Assembly (NCBI RefSeq): GCF_050586345.1
Contig: NZ_JBOCEF010000024.1
Span: forward strand, 3,260-67,259
DNA length: 64,000 nucleotides
Direction of reading: 5' to 3'
Source: JBOCEF01 sp050586345
GTDB taxonomy: Bacteria; Pseudomonadota; Alphaproteobacteria; Rhodobacterales; Rhodobacteraceae
The notes under the pieces are model-generated. The model was not told the DNA's origin. It was given only the letters and a program-made list of their open reading frames with translations, and did not search any database. Shown piece by piece: positions 56,988-64,000 of this stretch. Every line of letters starts with the position of its first letter. Position 1 is the first letter of the stretch. The position numbers were made by a program, and so were the translations under genes.

Positions 56988-58378
56988 GCGCGGATCCCTT
57001 CGCGGATAAGGCCCTGGAGCGCGCCGAGATCGTTCGGCGCGCGGGTGATGCGCTCGGGGCGCTGGTAGAGGTCGGCCATGCGCGGCGGCAGCTGCGGGCG
57101 GATCCCGCAGGCGGCCTCCACGGCGTCCGGGAACTTGGCGGCATGGGCGGTCCCGAGGATCACCATCGGCACCGCCGCGTTGCCGCGCGCGTCCACGGCG
57201 GCCTTCACGCCGACCGCGGTGTGCGGGTCGATCACCAGCCCCGTTTCGGCGCGCATGGCGGCGATGACGGCGGCGGTCTCTTCCTCGTCGCAGCGGCCGG
57301 AGTCGAATTCCGCCCGCAGCTTCTCAAGCGCGCCCTGAGAAAGGGTGAAGCGCCCGGCGCCCGAAAGCTCGTCCATCAGCTGCACCACGGCGCCGCCCTG
57401 CCGGTCATAGAGGTCGAACAGCAGGCGTTCGAAGTTCGAGGAGACCTCGATGTCCATCGACGGGCTGATCGACGGCGACACGCCTTCCTTGGCGTGCAGC
57501 CCCGAGGCGACGGTGCGGTGCAGGATGTCGTTCTGGTTGGTGGCGATCACCAGCCGGTCGATGGGCAGCCCGCAGCGCTTGGCGACGTAGCCGGCGAAGA
57601 TGTCGCCGAAATTGCCCGTGGGGACCGAGAAGGACACCGGCCGGTGCGGCGCGCCGAGCGCGACGGCGGAGGTGAAGTAGTAGACGGTCTGCGCCAGCAC
57701 GCGGGCCCAGTTGATCGAGTTGACGGCGCCGAGGGACACCTCGTCCCGGAAGGCGTGGTCGTTGAACATCGCCTTGACCAGCGCCTGGCAGTCGTCGAAA
57801 TCGCCGTCCACCGCCACCGCGTGGACGTTGGAATCCGCGGGCGTGGTCATCTGGCGGCGCTGCACCTCGGACACCCGGCCATGCGGGTAGAGGATGTAGA
57901 CGTCCGCCGACTCCAGCCCCCGGAACGCCTCGATGGCGGCCGAGCCGGTGTCGCCCGAGGTCGCGCCGACGATGGTCACCCGCTTGCCCGACCGGGTCAG
58001 CGCCGCGTCGAACATCCGCCCGATCAGCTGCATCGCCACGTCCTTGAACGCCAGGGTCGGGCCGTGGTGCAGCTCCATGATCCAGTCGTTCGGGCCGATC
58101 TGCACCAGCGGGCAGCGCGCGGCATGGCCGAAGCTGGCATAGGCGCCCTCGATCATGTCCATCAGCTGGTAGTCGTCGAAGGCGTCGGCCACGAAGGGGC
58201 GCAGCACGCGGAAGGCGGTTTCCTCGTAGGACAGGCCCGCCATGGCCGCGATGTCGCTGTGCCGGAACTCGGGCCATTCCGCGGGAACATACAGCCCCCC
58301 GTCGCGGGCGAGCCCGGCGAGCATGGCGTCTTCGAACCCGAGCGTCGGGGCCATGCCCCGGGTGCTGACGTATTTCAC
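56984..58378 (-). CDS. thrC: Threonine synthase
   Basis: PLP enzyme that converts O-phosphohomoserine to threonine. The 464-aa product has the N-terminal MKYVSTRGMAP, the PLP Lys112 in GPTLAFKDVAMQL, GATSGDTGSAAIEAF, and PTGNFGDIFAGYVAKRCG, which mark the long (class II-like) ThrC type. Starts at ATG 58378; the 279 nt upstream to the next gene hold no recognisable feature. Coupled to the M16 peptidase gene. Confidence 0.97.
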   Translation of the reverse strand: MKYVSTRGMAPTLGFEDAMLAGLARDGGLYVPAEWPEFRHSDIAAMAGLSYEETAFRVLRPFVADAFDDYQLMDMIEGAYASFGHAARCPLVQIGPNDWIMELHHGPTLAFKDVAMQLIGRMFDAALTRSGKRVTIVGATSGDTGSAAIEAFRGLESADVYILYPHGRVSEVQRRQMTTPADSNVHAVAVDGDFDDCQALVKAMFNDHAFRDEVSLGAVNSINWARVLAQTVYYFTSAVALGAPHRPVSFSVPTGNFGDIFAGYVAKRCGLPIDRLVIATNQNDILHRTVASGLHAKEGVSPSISPSMDIEVSSNFERLLFDLYDRQGGAVVQLMDELSGAGRFTLSQGALEKLRAEFDSGRCDEEETAAVIAAMRAETGLVIDPHTAVGVKAAVDARGNAAVPMVILGTAHAAKFPDAVEAACGIRPQLPPRMADLYQRPERITRAPNDLGALQGLIREGIRA

Positions 58379-58657
58379 CGAGCGCTCTCCTGCAGTGGCG
58401 GTCTGGCATCGGGCCCGCGCGCGCGGGCCATGTCATGCTCCGCCCTATACCAAGGCGCGGGACGGGGCAACGCGCGCAACGGGCGCGGGGGACGCGGCGG
58501 CGGGCCGGAGGGGCCGCAAACCTGCCCCGGGCGGCGCGAAAGCGCGAGTCACAGGGGTGTAACGCCGAATCACGAAGGATGGCGTCGCCGGCGCAGTTTT
58601 CCAGCCGGGAGATCTTTCGGGCCGCCGCGCCCAAACCGATTGCACGAGGAACGCCCC

Positions 58658-59059
58658 ATGTCCGTCATCGCCGATTTCGTCGTCCGCTTCTCCACCTCGG
58701 CCCTCGACGCCGCCTCGCCGTACCTCAAGCCCGAGGCGCTCGATTACCTGACCATCACGATGACCAACATCTACGACGCCTCCTCGCCCTATCTGAAGGG
58801 CGAGACTTCCTCGGACTACCTGACCATCACCATGACCAACCTGGTCGACGCGCTGGCGCAGTTCGGGGACGGAGACGCGTTCCTGTTCGGGGCCCCCGCC
58901 GCCGAGACCCTGACCGACATCGCCGCGGAGGTGATCGGCGGCTATATCGGCGAGACCGAGAAGAACCTCGACGCCGCCCGCGCCGCCTGGGACGTGTTCG
59001 ACGATTTCGCCTGGTTCGACGAGGGCCAGGCGCAGGAGGCCCTCGCGGACCTCTTCTGA
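58658..59059 (+). CDS. Acidic hypothetical protein with an internal tandem repeat
   Basis: Not recognised. 133 aa, acidic, no signal peptide. Two near-identical segments follow each other: residues 20-41 (SPYLKPEALDYLTITMTN, then IYDA) and 43-65 (SPYLKGETSSDYLTITMTN, then LVDA). The repeat is also clear in DNA (about 69 bp units at 58714-58852). The second half has an aromatic/acidic end (VFDDFAWFDEGQAQEALADLF). A CGAGGA site precedes the ATG and codon use is normal for this genome. Confidence 0.65.
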   Translation: MSVIADFVVRFSTSALDAASPYLKPEALDYLTITMTNIYDASSPYLKGETSSDYLTITMTNLVDALAQFGDGDAFLFGAPAAETLTDIAAEVIGGYIGETEKNLDAARAAWDVFDDFAWFDEGQAQEALADLF

Positions 59060-59174
59060 CGCGCGGGCGGCGCCGTCCTGCACCCTCCCGCGCGCCGCCC
59101 ATGCCGTCTTCCGCGCCCGCCCCGCCCGACAGCGGGGCTGGCGCCCCCCGCGCCGCCGGTCTACCCCTTGGCCC

Positions 59175-59705
59175 ATGACCGACGCCGCGCTCACCCCCCC
59201 GACCTCCGAAGCCGACCTGCTGGCCCTGCTGGACCGGCTGGGCGTGCAATACACGCTCCACCGCCACAAGCCGGTGTTCACGGTTGAGGAATCCGCCGAG
59301 ATCGAGCATTCGATGCCCGGCTGGCACACCAAGAACCTGTTCCTGAAGGAGAAGAAGGGCGGGTTCTGGCTGATCTGCTGCGAGGCGAAGCGGCAGGTGA
59401 AGGTGCGCGACGTGGTGCGCGCCGCCGGGGGCAAGAACCCCTCCTTCGGCAAGCCCGAGGACCTGTGGCGGCTGATGGGCCTGCGCCCCGGCTCGGTCTG
59501 CCCCTTCGGGCTGGTCAATGACGCGGCGCGGGAGATCTCCCTGATCCTCGACGCCGAGATGATGCGGGCCGAGATCGTCAACTTCCACCCGCTGCACAAC
59601 GAGGCGACCGTGGCGCTCGCCCCCGCCGACCTTCTGCGGTTCCTCGAGCATACCGGCCACGCCCCGGCGCTGGTGGAGTTCGCCGACCTGCCCGTTCAGG
59701 ATTGA
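59175..59705 (+). CDS. proX: Prolyl-tRNA deacylase (ProX/YbaK family)
   Basis: 176-aa trans-editing protein of the YbaK/INS domain family that clears mischarged (usually Ala-) tRNA-Pro. Visible motifs: YTLHRHKPVFTVEESAEIEHSMPGWHTKNLFLKEKKGGFWLI, with the conserved Lys, and RPGSVCPFGLVNDAA with the substrate loop, plus FHPLHNEATVALAPADLLRFL. The name follows the stand-alone ProX subgroup; exact tRNA specificity is inferred. Confidence 0.9.
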   Translation: MTDAALTPPTSEADLLALLDRLGVQYTLHRHKPVFTVEESAEIEHSMPGWHTKNLFLKEKKGGFWLICCEAKRQVKVRDVVRAAGGKNPSFGKPEDLWRLMGLRPGSVCPFGLVNDAAREISLILDAEMMRAEIVNFHPLHNEATVALAPADLLRFLEHTGHAPALVEFADLPVQD

Positions 59706-59866
59706 TAAACCCTGTTTCAATACCCGCATGACGGGAAAAGGTTTCTTGGCCCCGCCATTGCCCCGGAGGGGCGGCGGGGCTACATCGGAACCCGACAGGC
59801 GAAATCCAAGACCGCGCCACGCGCGGGGACCCGCCCAGGACGGGCGGCGACGACCAGGGGGCGACA

Positions 59867-60790
59867 ATGCTGGAATTCGGAACCGGAGCGGCGGCTGGCA
59901 ACGGCGGCGCGGTCGCGGGCGCGATCATCGACGTGTCCGAACAGGACTTCATGCAGGAGGTCGTCGAGGCCTCGAAGGAACTCCCCGTCATCGTCGACTT
60001 CTGGGCCCCCTGGTGCGGGCCCTGCAAGCAGCTGACCCCCGCCCTTGAAGCCGCGGTGACCGAGGCGGGCGGCAAGGTCCGCCTCGCCAAGATCAACGTG
60101 GACGAGAACCAGCAGATCGCGGCCCAGCTGCGGATCCAGTCTATCCCGACCGTCTACGCCTTCATCAACGGCCAGCCGGTCGACGGCTTCCAGGGCGCGG
60201 TCCCGGCCTCCGAGCTCAAGCGTTTCATCGACCAGCTGATCGCCCAGTCCCCCGCCGGCGACGGCGGCATCGGCGAGGCGGTCGAGGCCGCCGAGCAGAT
60301 GCTCGAGGAAGGCGCCGCCGCGGACGCCGCCCAGACCTTCGCCGCGATCCTGCAGGAAGAGCCGGGCAACCTGCCCTCCATCTCGGGCCTTGCCCGCGCC
60401 TACCTGGCGCTGGGGGACCTGGAGAAAGCCCGCGCCGCGCTGGCCATGGCCCCCGCCGGGTCCGAGGACGCGCCCGAGATCGCCGCCGCCCGCGCGCAGA
60501 TCGAGCTGGCCGAGGCCTCGGCGGATCTCGGCGAGACGGCCGAGCTGCAGGCCAAGCTCGACGCCGATCCGAACGACCACCAGTCGCGCCTCGACCTCGC
60601 GCTGGCCCTCGCCGCCGCGGGCGACAACGAGGCGGCGGTGGACCAGCTGCTGGAGCTGTTCCGCCGCGACCGCGAATGGAACGAGGAGGCGGCCAAGGTG
60701 CAGCTGCTGAAACTCATCGATTCGCTGGGGCCCAAGGATCCGCTCGCGGGCAAGGCCCGGCGTCGTCTCGGGTCCATGATCCTCTGCTGA
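59867..60790 (+). CDS. Thioredoxin-TPR protein (CnoX/YbbN type)
   Basis: 307-aa protein with an N-terminal thioredoxin domain (about 20-135) and C-terminal TPR-like helices (about 145-300). The active site WCGPC is present (Cys50, Cys53 in FWAPWCGPCKQ), unlike E. coli CnoX, which has SxxC; alphaproteobacterial members keep the CxxC. CnoX acts as chaperone and redox protector of translation factors and chaperonin clients. Starts at ATG 59867; genes for a Lon-N and a Trm112 protein follow closely. Confidence 0.92.
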   Translation: MLEFGTGAAAGNGGAVAGAIIDVSEQDFMQEVVEASKELPVIVDFWAPWCGPCKQLTPALEAAVTEAGGKVRLAKINVDENQQIAAQLRIQSIPTVYAFINGQPVDGFQGAVPASELKRFIDQLIAQSPAGDGGIGEAVEAAEQMLEEGAAADAAQTFAAILQEEPGNLPSISGLARAYLALGDLEKARAALAMAPAGSEDAPEIAAARAQIELAEASADLGETAELQAKLDADPNDHQSRLDLALALAAAGDNEAAVDQLLELFRRDREWNEEAAKVQLLKLIDSLGPKDPLAGKARRRLGSMILC

Positions 60791-60793
60791 TCG

Positions 60794-61447
60794 ATGGTCC
60801 GGCGCTTTTCCCCCGCCGAGCTGCCGGAGACGATCCCGGTCTTCCCCCTTCCGGGCGCGCTGCTGCTGCCGCGCGGCCGGCTGCCGCTCAATATCTTCGA
60901 GCCGCGCTACCTCGCGATGATCGAGGATTGCATGAAGACGCCGCACCGGCTGATCGGCATGGTGCAGCCCTTCGAGCATGACCGGGAGGAGACCCCGCGC
61001 CTGCGCCAGATCGGCTGCGCGGGGCGGCTGATCGCCTTCTCCGAGACCGAGGACGGGCGCTATCTCATCACCCTCGCCGGGGTCTCGCGCTTCCGCATCG
61101 CCGAGGAGGTGGAGGGCTTCACCCCCTACCGGCGCGCCCGCGCCGCCTGGCGCGATTTCACCCGCGACCTGGGGGAAGAGGAACGCGATCCCGGCTTCGA
61201 CCGGCCCGGCTTCCTCGACCTGCTGCGGCGCTATTTCGACATCGCCCAGCTCAGCTCGGACTGGGGCGCGTTGAAGGAGGCGGATCCGGAGATGCTGGTG
61301 AACTCGCTGTCCATGCTCTGCCCGTTCGAGGTGGAGGAGAAGCAGGCCCTGCTCGAGGCCCCCGATCTCGGCACCCGGCGCGAGACGCTGGCCGCGCTGA
61401 TGGAATTCGCCATCGCGTCCAACGGCGATGACGGGGCGGTGCAGTGA
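60794..61447 (+). CDS. LON peptidase substrate-binding domain protein
   Basis: 217-aa stand-alone Lon N-terminal domain: IPVFPLPGALLLPRGRLPLNIFEPRYLAMIEDCM, IGMVQP, GCAGRLIAFSETEDGRYLITLAGVSRFRI, and a helical C-terminal half. There is no ATPase or protease part. Such proteins may bind unfolded substrates. It starts 3 nt after the CnoX-like stop, and its stop overlaps the Trm112-like start (GTGA), so the three genes form one unit. Confidence 0.92.
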   Translation: MVRRFSPAELPETIPVFPLPGALLLPRGRLPLNIFEPRYLAMIEDCMKTPHRLIGMVQPFEHDREETPRLRQIGCAGRLIAFSETEDGRYLITLAGVSRFRIAEEVEGFTPYRRARAAWRDFTRDLGEEERDPGFDRPGFLDLLRRYFDIAQLSSDWGALKEADPEMLVNSLSMLCPFEVEEKQALLEAPDLGTRRETLAALMEFAIASNGDDGAVQ

Positions 61448-61725
61448 CCGGCCCGGCGGAGGACGGCGCCGCCCCCGGCGGCGCGCAGGACGCCGCGGCG
61501 CCCGGGACGCAGGAGGAGGCGCGCGACCTGCCCGCCCAGGCCGACGCCCGCCGCCTGACGGCGGAACGGCACATGCTCGAAAGCCTGGTCTGCCCGGTCA
61601 CCCAGGGCCGGCTCGACTGGGACCGCAGCCGGCAGGAGCTGATCTCCCGCTCCGCCCGCCTCGCCTTCCCGGTGCGCGAGGGGATCCCGATCATGCTGGC
61701 CTCCGAGGCCCGCGCGCTGGACTGA
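61444..61725 (+). CDS. Trm112-family protein
   Basis: 93 aa with a Trm112 core at the C-terminus (MLESLVCPVTQGRLDWDRSRQELISRSARLAFPVREGIPIMLASEARALD). Trm112 proteins activate methyltransferases in eukaryotes and archaea; the bacterial YcaR-like forms have unclear partners. The GTG at 61444 gives an N-terminal disordered extension (about 43 aa); an internal ATG at 61573 would give just the core. The GTGA overlap supports the longer form. Confidence 0.85.
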   Translation: MTGPAEDGAAPGGAQDAAAPGTQEEARDLPAQADARRLTAERHMLESLVCPVTQGRLDWDRSRQELISRSARLAFPVREGIPIMLASEARALD

Positions 61726-61757
61726 CCGGCGGGGCAACCCGCTGTTCTGTAGAAGAA

Positions 61758-61790
61758 AAAGGCGCCCGGGCGATCCCGGGCGCCTTTCTC
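61758..61790 (+). terminator. Terminator, probably bidirectional
   Basis: 13-bp perfect stem AAAGGCGCCCGGG / CCCGGGCGCCTTT with a CGAT loop; AAAAA before and TTTCTC after. It serves the CnoX-Lon-N-Trm112 unit. Confidence 0.92.
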
Positions 61791-61915
61791 GTTCAGGACC
61801 CTGGCCGGGGCGCCGCCGCCCCCGCAGGGGTGCGGCGCGGGCGGCCGAGCGGGGGCTTCACGCCCCCCGAGGCCGCCCGCCCCCCGGGGCCGGCGCGGGG
61901 GGCGAGGCGCGGCCC

Positions 61916-62434
61916 TCAGATCTTCGCTTCCATCTCCACCGACACGAAGCGGGCGCCGCCGGGCAGGTTCACGAAACGCTGCCGCAGCGGGCGGAAGCCG
62001 AGCGCGGTGTAGAAGCTCTCGGCCGGAAGCGAGGAATAGACGATCATCCGGGTCACGCCCTGCGCCTTGGCCTGCGCGACCGAGGCGTCCCAGATCGCCC
62101 GTCCCACGCCGCGGCGCAGGTGGTCCGGGTGGGTCGCGAAATGCCGCCCGTGCCCCTCGCCGGGCACGACGGCGCCGGTCTCCGGCTCCTCCGCCGACCA
62201 GCCGCCGCAGCCGATCAGCACGCCGTCCTCCTCGACCACGAACCAGCCCTCGGATTCCAGCAGCTTCGGATTCGCCTTCGCCATCACCGGCAGCGCCGCG
62301 GTCAGCGTCGGCGCGTCGTACCAGTCGTCGAACAGGCGGGTGTAGGAGCGGGTGAGCAGCTCCGTCACCGCGTCCGCATCCTCGGGACGGGCCGGGCGCG
62401 GGGCGGGAGAGGTCTTGCGGGCGGTCTCGGTCAC
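61916..62434 (-). CDS. GNAT-family N-acetyltransferase
   Basis: 172-aa acetyltransferase with ARPEDADAVTELLTRSYTRLFDDWYDAPTL at the N-terminus, FATHPDHLRRGVGRAIWDASVAQAKAQGV (motif A) and YSSLPAESFYTALGFRPLRQRFVNLPGGARFVSVEMEA. Substrate unknown. The start is GTG at 62434 in a GTGA overlap with the ubiH stop, so it is translated after ubiH. The 61791-61915 gap before its stop holds only GC-rich sequence. Confidence 0.87.
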   Translation of the reverse strand: MTETARKTSPAPRPARPEDADAVTELLTRSYTRLFDDWYDAPTLTAALPVMAKANPKLLESEGWFVVEEDGVLIGCGGWSAEEPETGAVVPGEGHGRHFATHPDHLRRGVGRAIWDASVAQAKAQGVTRMIVYSSLPAESFYTALGFRPLRQRFVNLPGGARFVSVEMEAKI

Positions 62435-63666
62435 AGGCGGCGTCCCTCCATCAATCGCGGCGCATGGGCGCTGAGCCCCGCGGCCTCGCGCATGAACATC
62501 CGGCGCGCGGGCGCGAAGGCCCCGGCCAGCGCCAGGCCCGCGTCGCGCAGCGGGCGCAGCAGCGGCAAGTCATTGGAAAACAGGCGGTTCAACCCGTCCA
62601 TCGCCAGCGCCAGCGCTGTGGCGTCGAAGCGCCTTGCGCTCTCGTACCGGCGCAGCACCAGGTCGGTCCCGATATCCTCGCCGGCGCGCTTGGCGTCCAC
62701 CAGCACCTCGGCCAGCGCCGCGGCGTCGCGCAGGCCAAGGTTCAGCCCCTGGCCCGCGATCGGGTGCACCGCGTGGGCCGCGTCCCCAAGCAGCGCCGCC
62801 CGCGGCGCGACCCAGTCCTGCGCCAGCGACAGCTTCAGCGGATAGGCCCAGCGTTTGCCCTCGAGCGTCAGGCCCCCGAGGAAATCGCCGAACCGCTCCG
62901 CCACCTCGGCCAGGTAGGCGTCATCCCCCAGCCCCGCGATCCGCTTCGCCTCGGCATCCGTCTCGGTCCAGACCAGCGAGGAGCGGTTCCCCGTCAGCGG
63001 CAGGATGGCGAAGGGCCCGGCGGGCAGGAAATGCTCATAGGCCACGCCATTGTGGGGCTTTTCATGCGCCACGGCGCAGACGAGGCCGGTCTGGCCGTAG
63101 GACCAGCCCACGCGGCGGATCCCCTCGCGCCGCGCGATGGGCGAGTCGCGCCCGTCGCAGGCCACGATGACCGAGGCGCGCAGCACCTCGCCGTCTTCCA
63201 GCACCACCTCGGCGGCATGGCCGGTCCCGGAATGCGAGACCACGCGGACCGGGGCGCGCTGGGTGATGAGCGGGCTGGCCTCCATCGCCGCGATCAGGGC
63301 GGGGCGCAGGTGGCGGTCCTCGATCATCCAGCCGCCGGCGCCCTCGTCGAGCTCGCGGTGGTCGAAATGCAGGAACAGCGGCGAGGGGGATTCGCCCCGG
63401 CGGCCATCCGTCACCACGATGTCCCAGACCGGCTGGGCCTGGTCGGCCACCGCGGGCCAGAGGTCCAGCGCCTCGAACATGCGCTTGCCGGCGAGGGCGA
63501 TGTTGTAGGCGCGGCCGTCGAATTCGGGATCGGCGCGGGTTTCGGTGGGGGCTGCGTCCAGCACGAGGACCCGCAGCCCGCCTTGCGCGAGCGCCAGCGC
63601 CGCCGCGGGGCCGTTGAGGCCGCCGCCCACGATGATGACGTCCGCGTCTTTCGCCTGTGCATTCAT
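62431..63666 (-). CDS. ubiH: UbiH/UbiF-family FAD-dependent hydroxylase
   Basis: Ubiquinone-ring hydroxylase type flavoprotein. The 411-aa product has the FAD motif DVIIVGGGLNGPAAALALAQGG, the DG motif VIVACDGRDSPIARREGI, and PRAALLGDAAHAVHPIAGQGLNLGLRDAAAL, the UbiH/UbiF/COQ6 signature. Which ring position it hydroxylates cannot be told. Start at ATG 63666; an in-frame TTG 42 nt upstream adds a non-conserved leader. Confidence 0.92.
   Translation of the reverse strand: MNAQAKDADVIIVGGGLNGPAAALALAQGGLRVLVLDAAPTETRADPEFDGRAYNIALAGKRMFEALDLWPAVADQAQPVWDIVVTDGRRGESPSPLFLHFDHRELDEGAGGWMIEDRHLRPALIAAMEASPLITQRAPVRVVSHSGTGHAAEVVLEDGEVLRASVIVACDGRDSPIARREGIRRVGWSYGQTGLVCAVAHEKPHNGVAYEHFLPAGPFAILPLTGNRSSLVWTETDAEAKRIAGLGDDAYLAEVAERFGDFLGGLTLEGKRWAYPLKLSLAQDWVAPRAALLGDAAHAVHPIAGQGLNLGLRDAAALAEVLVDAKRAGEDIGTDLVLRRYESARRFDATALALAMDGLNRLFSNDLPLLRPLRDAGLALAGAFAPARRMFMREAAGLSAHAPRLMEGRRL

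Positions 63667-64000
<334 letters not shown>

Overview
The window is GC-rich chromosome (about 70 % G+C by eye) from an alphaproteobacterium, almost certainly a member of the Rhodobacterales. No 16S gene is present, so genus is not assigned. The evidence is gene order: rnd-kdsD-lptC-lptA-lptB-rpoN; smr-mltA-timA opposite fxsA-secB; dnaQ-coaE-aroE-maf-ppsR; an AT-rich gap with DnaA boxes; then hemE-hemJ-rho-mnmE-mnmG-rsmG-parA-parB. This is the classical neighbourhood of an alphaproteobacterial chromosome origin, so the window spans oriC (27904-28361) and two parS sites inside mnmG and rsmG.

Layout. 1-4.9 kb (minus): rpoN (cut by the window edge), the LPS-transport genes lptB/A/C, kdsD for Kdo synthesis, an RNase D-like exonuclease and a DUF411 protein. 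4.9-5.4 kb: two near-identical tRNA-Leu(CAG) genes in tandem, each with its own promoter. 5.6-8.0 kb: an NDUFA9-like protein, an acetyltransferase and uppP. 8.4-15.6 kb: glutamate synthase, with gltD and gltB separated by a GFA-family gene and a small secreted Spy/CpxP-like gene; a paralogue of the latter lies just past gltB. 17-20 kb: GST, queG, dapB. 20-37 kb: the origin-proximal housekeeping block. 37-41 kb: a compact ABC-type capsule export operon (half-length KpsC-like protein, KpsM, KpsT, KpsE-like). 41.3-43 kb: a translationally coupled amidoligase and class-I glutamine-amidotransferase-like hydrolase. 43-50.3 kb (minus): M32 carboxypeptidase, tRNA-Thr(CGT), and hemC-hemD-mic60-hemY. 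50.4-64 kb: tsaD, creatinase, truncated globin, YciI and EVE proteins, acetyltransferases, an M16 protease, thrC, an unrecognised acidic repeat protein, a prolyl-tRNA editing protein, a CnoX-like thioredoxin with Lon-N and Trm112 proteins, and ubiH. The last 330 bases hold no gene but contain a G26-AACA-C30 tract.

Most genes are core functions: envelope (lpt, kdsD, uppP, mltA, kps), haem (hemE, hemJ, hemC, hemD, hemY), nitrogen and amino acids (gltBD, dapB, thrC, aroE), tRNA biology (mnmE, mnmG, rsmG, queG, tsaD, proX), and chromosome segregation (parA, parB, parS). Many are joined by 4-base ATGA or GTGA overlaps, indicating translational coupling. Accessory or less understood elements are the capsule operon with a 20-bp palindrome in front, the amidoligase pair, the two Spy-like paralogues, the acidic repeat protein and several large palindromes. 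I see no insertion sequence, prophage or CRISPR array. The best candidate for a little-described system is the amidoligase/hydrolase pair beside the capsule operon.
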